A stretch of DNA of 64,000 nt. It comes from Acinetobacter celticus (GTDB lineage Bacteria > Pseudomonadota > Gammaproteobacteria > Pseudomonadales > Moraxellaceae). Of the stretch, positions 1 through 7,567 are shown piece by piece. The position numbers and the translations under genes are program-made. The notes under the pieces are model-generated. The model worked only from the letters and a program-made list of their open reading frames with translations, was not told the origin of the DNA and ran no database searches. Every line of letters begins with the position of its first letter. The stretch's first letter is position 1. The stretch is taken from contig NZ_MBDL01000010.1 of assembly GCF_001707755.1 (NCBI RefSeq), positions 271,650 through 335,649 on the forward strand, given 5' to 3'.

Positions 1-485
1 TCTCGACTGACTTCAGCACGGTATTGATTACGCAATCGAATCAGCGTCTCCATTGGGGTACGGTATAGCTCACGGTTATTAATGCGATATCGCTCTTGGT
101 CTAAGCTGGCACGACCTTCGATGACCGCTTCTAATGCTGTTAAGGTTTTTTGCGCATGGCTTCTTAAATCGGCATTTTCTGAAATAGATGCGAGATCCGC
201 TTTAATCTCAACTGCGCCCGATTCAAGCTCCTCCACCTCATCTGTACCAGCATTCACTGCACGAAGTGAAAAACCGTAATGTCCAGCTTTATAGTCTTTT
301 GAGATATTTGCAGGCACGCTGAATACATGCATATTTCCCTGCGCTGTAGATTGCAGATCAATTGCACTTGCACCACGTAAATATGCATAAACTGTCCAAT
401 CAGATGCAGGGTATGCCGTTAAATTCAGATTAAATTTAAACGTCGTACCTGCTTTGATTTGGTTGGGAAACAATTGACCACTCAT
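1..485 (-). CDS. Phage head-tail joining region protein, partial
   Basis: A leftward gene starts with ATG at 485 and runs off the window with no stop, giving about 161 residues. The N-terminal 95 residues are beta-rich and Ig-like in character (MSGQLFPNQIKAG...). The C-terminal part has the pattern RSHAQKTLTALEAVIEGRAS...RYRINNRELYRTP...LIRLRNQYRAEV. I know this pattern from the siphophage gene that sits between the large terminase and the portal, and it resembles the small head-completion protein gpW of lambda. Its place downstream of terminase agrees. It probably helps finish or connect the head. The exact virion role is inferred, and the last residues are missing because of the window edge. 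Confidence 0.6.
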   Translation of the reverse strand, partial: MSGQLFPNQIKAGTTFKFNLNLTAYPASDWTVYAYLRGASAIDLQSTAQGNMHVFSVPANISKDYKAGHYGFSLRAVNAGTDEVEELESGAVEIKADLASISENADLRSHAQKTLTALEAVIEGRASLDQERYRINNRELYRTPMETLIRLRNQYRAEVSR

Positions 486-541
486 GTATTTTTCTAACCC
501 AAAATGCGCTTTTTCTTGGTTTTATCATCATTTTTTAAGTG

Positions 542-564
542 GTTTTTTTCATTATTCACAATTG
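542..564. repeat. 23-bp exact repeat, copy 1
   Basis: A 23-base stretch (GTTTTTTT followed by CATTATTCACAATTG) is found here and again at 5375-5397 in the same orientation. Here it lies between the terminator of the membrane gene and the next head gene. Confidence 0.8.
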
Positions 565-590
565 TAAAAAACCCCGCATATAGCGAGGTT
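565..590 (-). terminator. Intrinsic terminator after the 4-TM phage gene
   Basis: On the minus strand AACCTCGC, a TATAT loop and GCGGGGTT are followed by a T run. It lies 20 bases past the stop of the membrane protein gene and before the next head gene. A terminator inside a phage late operon is typical behind an independently expressed cargo gene. Confidence 0.7.
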
Positions 591-609
591 AAATAAAATG
601 AAACTTAGT

Positions 610-1179
610 TCATTTTTCAGTCTTTCGACCCTTTAAAAAGTTTTTAATTTTTTTAAATAAGTACATAAATAAACTTTCTTTTGGAGAGGCTATATACTTA
701 TTTTGCAAAAAAGTAATTAAAATAACTACTGAGCTATAACAAAATAGATATTTGAAAAAATCAATTAAAGACGGCTTAAAATAAAATATAGATGCAACAC
801 CACATAATAATTGTAAAATTAAGGAAGAAAAGAAATATATAATTGGTATACAACATATTACTAGTATTCTATTTAAAAGGTGCTCACTTTCATCGTAAGC
901 TACTTTTACTAATGTACTCGTTCCAAAAAAAAATACTACAAATATAAAAATTAATAATATTGTCTGACAAATCAACAGCTTTCCATGAAAAACATAAAGC
1001 CAGTTTTTTTGAGGAATACTTTCAATAAAAAAACCTTTGAAAATTAGATTCAATAAAAATAAGCTTAATAACAAAGTAAAAACTTGGGCTAATACTGCTT
1101 TTAGATATTCAACTCTCATATAATTTATATTAGATTCTAAAGTAAGAGCTCTATTATAAGCATTATTTCTTATTCCCAA
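610..1179 (-). CDS. Four-helix membrane protein, AT-rich phage cargo gene
   Basis: The protein has 189 residues and I do not recognise its family. Hydrophobic segments are visible at about 27-50, 68-91, 105-134 and 141-162, with a basic C-terminal tail ending KKIKNFLKGRKTEK, which suggests an inner-membrane protein with a cytoplasmic positive tail. The start is TTG at 1179, chosen because AAAAGGAAAAGGG lies just upstream; the next ATG (1119) would cut off the region before TM1 and has no such site. The gene overlaps the end of the large terminase gene by 17 bases and is followed by its own terminator. Its base composition is much more AT-rich than the terminase gene. Lambda-like phages do not carry a membrane gene here, so it looks like a later insertion (a moron), perhaps for superinfection exclusion; that role is inference. 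Confidence 0.75.
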   Translation of the reverse strand: MGIRNNAYNRALTLESNINYMRVEYLKAVLAQVFTLLLSLFLLNLIFKGFFIESIPQKNWLYVFHGKLLICQTILLIFIFVVFFFGTSTLVKVAYDESEHLLNRILVICCIPIIYFFSSLILQLLCGVASIFYFKPSLIDFFKYLFCYSSVVILITFLQNKYIASPKESLFMYLFKKIKNFLKGRKTEK

Positions 1180-3196
1180 AAACCCTTTTCCTTTTAATCA
1201 TAGTATGTTTAGGTGCTGGAACGACTACCGATACAGAGATTTTTTTAACAGCCTTCTTTTTCAATACTGTTTTAACTTCTGTAGTATTTTGATCAACCTC
1301 TTTCTCAGCCTGAGGTTCATCAATCTCAATAGACATGCGCTCAGCCACGCGCTTTAAATTCGGTTGCATAATTTTTAAAGCAGCCAAAGCATAAACACGG
1401 CAATCAAGTGCCTCATTACGAGCCCGATCTGGCTTGTGCCACTCACGAATAGGTTGCCCTTTGACATAACGAATAATTAATTTTTCAGCCGTTAATTGTC
1501 GGTACCACTCCATTTCCCGATCATGTGGAAAGTGACAATAACCAGGGCCTTTCTTTTCTAAATCTAAACGGCGCATGACAGTCAGTTTTGCTTCATCGAC
1601 CCCAACAATAAATAAATCAATTTTCCGTTTATCTTTACCTGACTGTTTACGCTGCGGACTTTGCACAATTGGCATCCCCCAGCCGGCACGCCCTTTAATC
1701 GCAAAGACTTTCCTGTTTCTACGGCTTTTTACATATTCATACGCACGTTGTGTGTAACCTGCGGTACCACCCGTATCTAGACATGCAGCCGAAATACTCA
1801 GTTGAGCCCCCGACTCATGCATATAAGTATCTTCTAAAATATCATCCAGTTCTTCCCAAACTTCATCACCCAGTGGATCGCCCCAAAGCACTCGATAATC
1901 TATAGACCAACTTTCTTCACCTACGCCCCAAGCGACAATTTCCAACTCAAGCCGATCCATCTGCATATCTATGCCACAAGTTAAATACACACCAGCATTC
2001 GGTATTTGAGTTGTGTATTCTTCTGCACGAAGTTGCAGTACTTCAGGATCTGCTTTGTCTCCGTTTTCTTCATAAGTTTCACCCAGCGATACGTTTACAA
2101 AAACTTGTAAATCATCAAGAGCCAACTTATCTAAATAAGACTGCACAATGTCACGCATCTTACGAAAAGTCGAAAGCATCTCTGGTGCATGAAAACTAAT
2201 ATGTCCTTTAAATGGCTTTTCTGCCTTCCAACCATGCCCTAATTTTTCAGCATTTCGAATTGCAACAATGCGTTCACCATCAGACCATACCTCACCACAG
2301 CATTCACAGCGATAAGTAGCAGTATCAACTTCATGATCTTGATCTAAATCTTCCTTAGCATCTTGAATATTGCGCGATTTACGGCCCACCCATGTCACAT
2401 TTTCCCACCGTAAAAATTGAGCTTCACTACAATGAGGGCAAGGTACATAGTATCTACGCATATCACCTTGCTTAAAGGCATTCTCAACGCGACTCGCACC
2501 AGCAATAGTCGGTGTACTCGATTCGGTTCTTAATGCTTGATCACCAAATGTGGCCGAACGCTGGGCAAGTAGTTCAATTGGATCTCCCTCTGCTGTCGCT
2601 TCCATCCCATCAATTTCATCGGCATGAGTAATAGGCGCAGAACGTGAACGCAATGTTTTGGGTGAACCGGCCCACGAAAACATCAACCAGCCACCGACAT
2701 AAGAAATCATACGACTGTTATTCACACCATCACGGCTTCTTGGCTTGGCCATCTTTTTAGAAATTGATTTATTAGCCTCAATCATTGGACGAAGTTTAGT
2801 TTCTAAGAATGTTTGAACATCACCCTGAGTTGGCTGTACAAATATTTGTGATTTGGGTTCGTGAGCAATAAAGTAACCCGTTGCACATTGTTGAATTGTA
2901 GTTTTTCCTAACTGTGCACCAGTCATATATGTAATACGGCGTACACCATATTCTTTAATCGCATCAATCATGCCACGCTGGTATGGTGCATTATCAAAAT
3001 TGATAGGACCAGGTATCGCATTACCAACAGGAATCTTAATATTTTTTTCAGCCCAATCGCTCGGTAAAATATCTGGTGGCGGAACCAAGTGATGCATAGA
3101 GCGTCTTATAGCATCAAGAACATCTCCATAATTGCTAAAAATTGAAAGGTCACTCAAGATCCTCTTGCTCCAGCTCATCCTGCGCAGATGTTTCAA
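1163..3196 (-). CDS. Phage terminase large subunit (GpA family)
   Basis: At 677 residues this matches the lambda gpA family, the ATPase and nuclease that cuts and packages phage DNA into proheads. Walker A is GAQLGKTT (93-100), the Walker B acidic pair is D193-E194 in THADEID, and a zinc-binding set is present (C253-P-H-C256, and C297 to C300). The C-terminal third should hold the endonuclease domain. ATG at 3196 overlaps the small subunit gene by 47 bases; M7 of this reading frame is an alternative start. It lies directly downstream of the small terminase gene, as in lambda Nu1-A. The C-terminus ends in a lysine-rich tail, with which the next gene overlaps. Confidence 0.96.
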   Translation of the reverse strand: MKHLRRMSWSKRILSDLSIFSNYGDVLDAIRRSMHHLVPPPDILPSDWAEKNIKIPVGNAIPGPINFDNAPYQRGMIDAIKEYGVRRITYMTGAQLGKTTIQQCATGYFIAHEPKSQIFVQPTQGDVQTFLETKLRPMIEANKSISKKMAKPRSRDGVNNSRMISYVGGWLMFSWAGSPKTLRSRSAPITHADEIDGMEATAEGDPIELLAQRSATFGDQALRTESSTPTIAGASRVENAFKQGDMRRYYVPCPHCSEAQFLRWENVTWVGRKSRNIQDAKEDLDQDHEVDTATYRCECCGEVWSDGERIVAIRNAEKLGHGWKAEKPFKGHISFHAPEMLSTFRKMRDIVQSYLDKLALDDLQVFVNVSLGETYEENGDKADPEVLQLRAEEYTTQIPNAGVYLTCGIDMQMDRLELEIVAWGVGEESWSIDYRVLWGDPLGDEVWEELDDILEDTYMHESGAQLSISAACLDTGGTAGYTQRAYEYVKSRRNRKVFAIKGRAGWGMPIVQSPQRKQSGKDKRKIDLFIVGVDEAKLTVMRRLDLEKKGPGYCHFPHDREMEWYRQLTAEKLIIRYVKGQPIREWHKPDRARNEALDCRVYALAALKIMQPNLKRVAERMSIEIDEPQAEKEVDQNTTEVKTVLKKKAVKKISVSVVVPAPKHTMIKRKRVFGNKK

Positions 3197-3650
3197 GCGC
3201 CAAAACCAACTCAGCTTTTAATTTTTCTTTAAAAACGCGCTCATCTGTTTCACCAAGTAATTGCAAAACTGCACGCTGAGGCACATTCATAATATTCGCA
3301 CGTATTGCAGCAAAGACCATCGCCTGTACTTGCTCAAATTCAGAAATTAAAGCCACTTCACCTTTTTTAGTCGCTAGTTCTAACTCTGCTAATTCTGTTT
3401 CCGCTTTCTGCTTTCGAACTCTTAGTAATTCAATATCATCAGGTATTCCACTTGTTGCATCTTCAACATCTCGATCTCGCAACCAATTCGAAACGATCGC
3501 AGTATTAAATTTCCACTCCTGCCCACGACCGCCTTTCTGAATATACGAACAACCACTACGAACCCAATTATCAATTGTTGGTAGCGATACACCAAAGATA
3601 TCAGCTAATCCCTGTCTGGTTACCTCTTGGCCTTTAATAATTGCAGACAT
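3150..3650 (-). CDS. Phage terminase small subunit (Nu1-like)
   Basis: This 166-residue protein begins with a winged helix-turn-helix (EVTRQGLADIFGVSLPTIDNWVRSGC, first 40 residues) as in lambda Nu1, which binds the cos site and hands DNA to the large subunit. A central charged helical part (RKQKAETELAELELATKKGE) fits the oligomerisation region, and the acidic C-terminus would bind the large subunit. AAGGGG six bases before the ATG supports the start. The gene overlaps terL, so the two are probably translationally coupled. The gap upstream of it is where a cos site would be expected. Confidence 0.92.
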   Translation of the reverse strand: MSAIIKGQEVTRQGLADIFGVSLPTIDNWVRSGCSYIQKGGRGQEWKFNTAIVSNWLRDRDVEDATSGIPDDIELLRVRKQKAETELAELELATKKGEVALISEFEQVQAMVFAAIRANIMNVPQRAVLQLLGETDERVFKEKLKAELVLALETSAQDELEQEDLE

Positions 3651-3743
3651 AGAATCCCCTTTTTACTTCGATTTTCAGAATTAACTTTTAAAAACAAATA
3701 TTTATAGAAAATAAGACATAAACATAAACTACGGTTCTGAAAT
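3651..3743. other. Candidate cos/terminase-binding region between Rz and terS
   Basis: In lambda the cos site lies between the lysis genes and Nu1, and this 93-base AT-rich gap has the same place. It contains an exact inverted repeat TTTCAGAA (3673-3680) and TTCTGAAA (3735-3742) near its two ends. No GC-rich 10-12 base cohesive-end sequence stands out, so the assignment rests on position alone. Confidence 0.35.
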
Positions 3744-4337
3744 TCACGCAGATATGAAAACCTGCGAGGTCTTTGCCCCCGCTTGGGGTGACCCTCTGGA
3801 AGTACCTTGGGAAACTATTTTTTCATTGGTATTAGATGTTTCGGTCTGACCGTTGCATAGCTCTCTGTCCTGCTGGATGAGAGCTTGAGCACTCTTGAGT
3901 TGCTCTGCTACGGCGTCTGCTCTTGCGGCATACCGAATAAGAAACTCGACATCTCTGTCGTGAAGTCCGCCTGTTGTGGCTGCATGATGACTGACGGTGC
4001 TGTCGGTAACGATGGACACATCGGGACATTTCTTGGCTTTGAGTGAGTCGCGCAAGCTGAGATTGTTAGCGCGATACTCATCAATAAGATTCGCTTCATT
4101 GTGCTGTAATTCCTTAATCTTTTCAAGGTACTTAGCCTCAAGTTGCTCTTGTTTTTTGTAACTATTACGCTCACGATTTAATGCTTGATCAGCCTGGGCT
4201 TTAAGTTCTTCAAGCTGATGCTCATAAGTCTGTATTTGTTCTGTTTGAGCGCTGTTATATCCATAGTCATAACAGCACCAACCAATGAAAATACTGGTCA
4301 GTAAAAAGCTAAGAGCAACGATGAGTTTGATATTCAT
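3744..4337 (-). CDS. Rz-type inner-membrane spanin
   Basis: The protein has 197 residues: an N-terminal membrane anchor (LIVALSFLLTSIFIGWCCY, 5-23) followed by a long charged helical, coiled-coil-prone stretch to about 105. This is the plan of lambda Rz, the inner-membrane spanin that with Rz1 fuses the two membranes in the last step of lysis. The C-terminal half is longer than in lambda Rz (153 aa) and rich in S, T, Q and N. Rz1 is encoded inside it in another frame. It follows the endolysin gene by six bases, completing a holin-endolysin-spanin cassette. Confidence 0.88.
   Translation of the reverse strand: MNIKLIVALSFLLTSIFIGWCCYDYGYNSAQTEQIQTYEHQLEELKAQADQALNRERNSYKKQEQLEAKYLEKIKELQHNEANLIDEYRANNLSLRDSLKAKKCPDVSIVTDSTVSHHAATTGGLHDRDVEFLIRYAARADAVAEQLKSAQALIQQDRELCNGQTETSNTNEKIVSQGTSRGSPQAGAKTSQVFISA
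3908..4099 (-). CDS. Rz1-type outer-membrane spanin lipoprotein, nested in Rz
   Basis: A 63-residue frame lies wholly inside Rz. ATG at 4099 is preceded by AAGGA. The product begins MKRILLMSIALTISAC, a lipoprotein signal with a lipobox (ISAC), then a short polar, proline-containing part (PSLPTAPSVIMQPQ), as expected for Rz1. A longer version of the frame begins upstream at 4174, but only the internal ATG puts a signal peptide at the N-terminus. Rz1 is the outer-membrane partner of Rz; nesting is seen in lambda too. Confidence 0.85.
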   Translation of the reverse strand: MKRILLMSIALTISACATHSKPRNVPMCPSLPTAPSVIMQPQQADFTTEMSSFLFGMPQEQTP

Positions 4338-4343
4338 ATCGAC

Positions 4344-4961
4344 CTACTTCAAAAATAGAAGTTTTTCTTTAGCACGGCGATTCGCCAGTCCACTAATGAC
4401 TTTGCCATTGTCATAAATCCAGCGGTCAAACTGATTTGTAGCCAATTCAAACTTCGATTGATTCAGTAGAGTCAGCATTGTGCTTTTTACAAATGCTGTT
4501 TCACCAATGTTGTATACGAATGAAGCAAGTGCATCGAATTGGTTTTGATTGGGTTTTACTTTAATGTGCTTATCAAGGCACGCATCTACCCATTTGCAAT
4601 CATTCATCAACCACAAGTCTGCTTGACCTTGCGTACAGGTATCACCTTGTTTTACTGACACACCATTAGGGTACTTGATCGTCCCATACCCAATAGTCCA
4701 AACACCGCCAGTATCTTTATACGCTTGGTTTCGAAAGCCTTCACTTTCACGAATAATGGAATAGCCGTGGTCTGAAATATCAAACAATCCACTTACAACC
4801 TTGGTTAATGAAAATCCAATCAGCGTTGCGAGTGTTTTTAAACCATGACAAGCAATAATTTCATCACCAGCAATTACTTGAGACTGTTCAAGCTTCCCAC
4901 CTGACATTGCCCGTAACCATGAATAAGCCTGAGCTACTTCTGTTGTTTGATTTATGCTCAT
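4344..4961 (-). CDS. Phage endolysin, T4-lysozyme family (GH24)
   Basis: The 205-residue protein carries the GH24 catalytic set E74-x8-D83-x5-T89 in SEGFRNQAYKDTGGVWTIGYGT; it hydrolyses the glycan of peptidoglycan during lysis. The lysozyme domain spans about 65-205. The first 65 residues are an extension with a moderately hydrophobic segment (41-60, LATLIGFSLTKVVSGLF); it could be a weak signal-anchor or a separate binding part. The start ATG overlaps the holin stop in ATGA, so translation is coupled to the holin. Spanin genes follow. Confidence 0.94.
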   Translation of the reverse strand: MSINQTTEVAQAYSWLRAMSGGKLEQSQVIAGDEIIACHGLKTLATLIGFSLTKVVSGLFDISDHGYSIIRESEGFRNQAYKDTGGVWTIGYGTIKYPNGVSVKQGDTCTQGQADLWLMNDCKWVDACLDKHIKVKPNQNQFDALASFVYNIGETAFVKSTMLTLLNQSKFELATNQFDRWIYDNGKVISGLANRRAKEKLLFLK

Positions 4962-5329
4962 TTTTTCCCACCACGTTTAAACCAATTTTTTAACATCTCC
5001 ATGAAGAAGTCTTTAAAGCCCACCTGCTTGTATGCACCTGATTTAATCCAAGCGATAATTTCCTGTAAAACCAAACCACCAATAGCACCCGTCAAAAACC
5101 CGATACCACCAGCATGTTCTGGTTGCAATGGTGTGATTTGTAAAATTAATAGTGTCAGGTAATGAGCTGTTAATGCACCCGATAAAATAAACACAACATA
5201 ATCACCAGGTGTTTTAAGCTGTTCTTTGTTATATCTGGTCACAACACTCGCTCCCATTAAACCTGCAATAAAATATTGAAACTCACTTAACATTTTCATC
5301 ACAGACAATAAAAAGTCATTCCACGACAT
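4958..5329 (-). CDS. Putative phage holin
   Basis: The protein has 123 residues with hydrophobic segments at about 17-30, 45-65 and 73-90, a glycine-rich middle (GGIGFLTGAIGGLV) and a basic C-terminus ending WFKRGGKK. Size, three membrane segments, basic tail and position right before the endolysin, with ATGA overlap, identify it as the holin that opens the inner membrane. The family is not recognised from sequence alone, so the call depends on context. ATG at 5329 is taken as start; a TTG one codon upstream is possible. Confidence 0.75.
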   Translation of the reverse strand: MSWNDFLLSVMKMLSEFQYFIAGLMGASVVTRYNKEQLKTPGDYVVFILSGALTAHYLTLLILQITPLQPEHAGGIGFLTGAIGGLVLQEIIAWIKSGAYKQVGFKDFFMEMLKNWFKRGGKK

Positions 5330-5374
5330 CAAGACGCACCCAATTCATTTTTACTTATTGTTTTAAAAATTAGC

Positions 5375-5397
5375 GTTTTTTTCATTATTCACAATTG
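5375..5397. repeat. 23-bp exact repeat, copy 2
   Basis: Identical to 542-564. This copy covers the last codons and stop of the Mor-like gene and the gap before the holin gene. The two copies bracket the lysis-terminase-membrane-protein block, so they could be a phage promoter/activator site or a module-boundary homology. Confidence 0.8.
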
Positions 5398-5808
5398 CAG
5401 GCTAAGCTGTTGCTTACTTAATTCCATATTCTGAATTTTTAGAACTATGCGTTCGGTAACATTAAAAAAAGATGCTAAATCGGCAATTGAAAACCCGCTC
5501 TTCATCATTTTCCTGATGCCCTCATCGCGTTTTTCTAGAATCATATGGGCACAGTGTGAAAGCACTAATAGTTCACCACCAAAAACCACCGACAGTTTTT
5601 GAGCATCGATATACCCCAAAGCCTGAACCAAGCTATGCCGTACTGTGAGTTTTTTAAGCTTTGGCACATATAGCAATATCTGCCCCTTGCCCGACCGCTT
5701 TTCTGTTTTATATCTTGGACACTGGCTGACCAGATAAAGGGCCTGATCTCTCCCAATGACCTCAGCGATACTTTTTAAATCTCCACTTAACCCGTTTAGG
5801 TTATCCAT
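5389..5808 (-). CDS. Mor-like phage transcriptional regulator, probable late activator
   Basis: This 139-residue protein has an N-terminal part of the type found in Mor/C activators (LKSIAEVIGRDQALYLVSQCP...GQILLYVPK) and a C-terminal helix-turn-helix (RDEGIRKMMKSGFSIADLASFFNVTERIVLKI, about 94-125). Mor of phage Mu activates middle transcription. The gene lies just before the holin gene, where lambda has the antiterminator Q, so it probably switches on lysis and head genes. It starts six bases after the resolvase gene. Similarity to Mor is from memory of the pattern; the promoter it acts on would be sought at 5333-5388. Confidence 0.65.
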   Translation of the reverse strand: MDNLNGLSGDLKSIAEVIGRDQALYLVSQCPRYKTEKRSGKGQILLYVPKLKKLTVRHSLVQALGYIDAQKLSVVFGGELLVLSHCAHMILEKRDEGIRKMMKSGFSIADLASFFNVTERIVLKIQNMELSKQQLSLQL

Positions 5809-5814
5809 GAGCCC

Positions 5815-6270
5815 TCAAAACCTCGCATATCTTTTAAATACCAACATTGCTGCATCACGTGCATGTTCATTCGTGCGACCAGTCCAACCCGTCATACGTG
5901 TAAAATCTACTGCTTTCTTTTTTGTTGCATTTGAAGCTGGGTGAATCATCTTGTAATTAATACCCTGCTCTTTACACCAATCTTCCCAAATCTGCGCATC
6001 ACGCTTAACGGATCCAACGCCTTCACGTACTCCAGCACCACTTTTGGCTTGTCGGGCATCCATGACACCAAACCAAGTCCGTAAACGTGCATCTTCGATA
6101 TAAAGCGTAATATCTTGAAGGTCATGCTCATTTTCATATTCAAGAACACATTGCATGGCTTGAGTAATACTGAGTGATTCCACTCTTTGAAGCTCACCAC
6201 CTGCGCCGTGATCAAATGCCACGGCGAAGCCTGTATGAACGCCAGTATCGATACCAATGAGGATTTTCAA
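5815..6270 (-). CDS. Phage RuvC-like Holliday junction resolvase
   Basis: The 151-residue protein shows the RNase H-fold acidic residues of RuvC: D8 in LIGIDTG, E59 in LYIED, and H136/D139 in NEHARDAAML. Such proteins cut branched DNA before packaging and replace RusA in many phages. The start is TTG at 6268-6270: it overlaps the stop TGA of the preceding gene and has AGAGGG upstream, and the next ATG would remove the first catalytic region. It sits between the zinc-ribbon gene and the Mor-like regulator in the leftward operon. Confidence 0.85.
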   Translation of the reverse strand: MKILIGIDTGVHTGFAVAFDHGAGGELQRVESLSITQAMQCVLEYENEHDLQDITLYIEDARLRTWFGVMDARQAKSGAGVREGVGSVKRDAQIWEDWCKEQGINYKMIHPASNATKKKAVDFTRMTGWTGRTNEHARDAAMLVFKRYARF

Positions 6271-6626
6271 ATTACAGCCCTCTTTTCATATGCAGATTTA
6301 ATTCGATTCTTTGTTTTGGTTCTGTTGGGCCTGTATCGAATGTCATAACAAGACTTACAAACCGATTCATATCTCTTAGACGTATTTCCACCAACCAAAG
6401 CAACAATACGGTGCGACCAAAACTCATCATCCAACGGCCAATATTCATTGCATTCGATGCAGAGTTTTTCTTTGCCCAATTCTGTTTCGATGTACTTACT
6501 CGGCTGATCAACTTTATTCACTTTGCTAGGCATGTCTAAACACAGATTCACAGCGCTTTCACAGACCGCGCTTTCTTTGATTTTTTGAGCCTGCGCAGTG
6601 TTGATGGTTAATTTGTTTTTCATCAT
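6267..6626 (-). CDS. Zinc-ribbon phage protein of unknown function
   Basis: Start ATG 6626 overlaps the stop of the replication gene in ATGA and follows GGAG at a good distance, giving 119 residues. The C-terminal half holds a probable zinc ribbon: LCIECNEYWPLDDEFW and, about 25 residues later, VCKSCYDIRYR, followed by a basic tail. Similar C-x2-C pairs with W-P-L and E-F-W between them occur in phage HNH/endonuclease VII-like and NinG-like proteins, but no H-N-H catalytic pattern is visible here. Possibly DNA-binding; function not assigned. Confidence 0.8.
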   Translation of the reverse strand: MMKNKLTINTAQAQKIKESAVCESAVNLCLDMPSKVNKVDQPSKYIETELGKEKLCIECNEYWPLDDEFWSHRIVALVGGNTSKRYESVCKSCYDIRYRPNRTKTKNRIKSAYEKRAVI

Positions 6627-7555
6627 GCCAGTACTCCACCAAAACCCACTTGCTTGAGATACGACTCCCATTTCTTGGCTTGAACTGGGTTTTCAAGTTT
6701 CATGGCAATTTTTGAAGCCAGTTTTTCGTAGCTGTCACCTGGTTCACTGAACTTACCTGCAAATTCAGAATGGTGAGCTAGCTTTTGAGCGAATACGGCA
6801 ATCTGTTTTTCAGTCAGGTGTTTCGGTTGGGAATCAGGTTTGGATGGTTGGCCATGGACAGGTTTTGAATACTTGGTTCGGTAAGCTTTGACCAACCAAT
6901 CTGCAAAATGGAAATTCATCAGGTCGTCACAGAGATTATTACCATCGTTGTACATTTCAAATGCGCGCTTCTCTCGATCTCCCCAACTTGCCGTCATGAG
7001 ATATTCAAAATCCAAATCGGGATCGATGTCGTGAAATTCTTTACGAAGTTTTTTAAAGCAAAGCCAGTCTTTTTTATTTTTAGATTCTAATGAGAGATTC
7101 TTTGAAAGATTCCGTGTCCCAACGTTGGGACTCTTTAACGGAATTGTTGGGACTCTTTCATGGAATTGTTGGAACTGTTCCGTTGTTGGAACTGTTCCAC
7201 TGTTGGGACTGTTTAAATCATCATTTTCAGCATCTAAGAGTACCGTTATTGGGACTGTTTCCCGACCATTCACACCCATTAATTGATAAACTTTGACCTG
7301 TTTTGTACGTCCTTTTCTCTCACCTGTGTCTACAATTAAACCATCCTCAACAAGCTCATCGATGATTTTTAAGACAGTTTTACGGTCCATTTCAGTATCT
7401 TCTACTAATCTGGCCATACTTGGATAAGCACAATGATCTTCACCCGCACGGTCTGAAAGTGAGAGTAAAACCAGTTTTTTGAGTGGTTTTAAGCTCCCGC
7501 CTTTCTTTTGTTTCTGGCGTACTTTCCAAGCCCAAATCGTTGCATCTAAACTCAT
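6623..7555 (-). CDS. Phage replication initiator, lambda O-like, with internal origin
   Basis: The protein has 310 residues. Residues 1-95 form a winged helix-turn-helix (LSDRAGEDHCAYPSMARLVEDTEMDRKTVLKIIDELVEDGLIV), the origin-binding type found in lambda O and related replication proteins. A low-complexity linker follows, encoded by an array of DNA repeats (see 7117-7260) that is likely the origin. The C-terminal part (about 160-310) probably recruits the host helicase or its loader; no separate helicase or P-like loader gene is seen downstream. It follows the CII-like gene by 12 bases. Function inferred from fold, place and repeats. Confidence 0.8.
   Translation of the reverse strand: MSLDATIWAWKVRQKQKKGGSLKPLKKLVLLSLSDRAGEDHCAYPSMARLVEDTEMDRKTVLKIIDELVEDGLIVDTGERKGRTKQVKVYQLMGVNGRETVPITVLLDAENDDLNSPNSGTVPTTEQFQQFHERVPTIPLKSPNVGTRNLSKNLSLESKNKKDWLCFKKLRKEFHDIDPDLDFEYLMTASWGDREKRAFEMYNDGNNLCDDLMNFHFADWLVKAYRTKYSKPVHGQPSKPDSQPKHLTEKQIAVFAQKLAHHSEFAGKFSEPGDSYEKLASKIAMKLENPVQAKKWESYLKQVGFGGVLA
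7117..7260. repeat. Iteron array: probable phage replication origin
   Basis: Six copies of GTTGGGACTSTTT-like sequence start at 7124, 7146, 7168, 7185, 7202 and 7248 (steps 22, 22, 17, 17, 46). The first is part of a perfect palindrome TCCCAACGTTGGGA (7117-7130). A strongly AT-rich stretch (about 7010-7115) borders the array on one side, as an unwinding region would. The array sits inside the initiator gene, as in lambda O. Confidence 0.75.
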
Positions 7556-7567
7556 ATGGGTTTACCT

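Noticed and set aside
82..279. Forward frame of 65 codons
   Set aside because: It is the antisense of the partial phage head gene that runs leftward through 1-485; the leftward frame has clear phage patterns.
3832..4029. Third frame inside the Rz gene (65 codons)
   Set aside because: Arg/Ser/Cys-rich product without signal or start site; only the Rz and Rz1 frames make sense.
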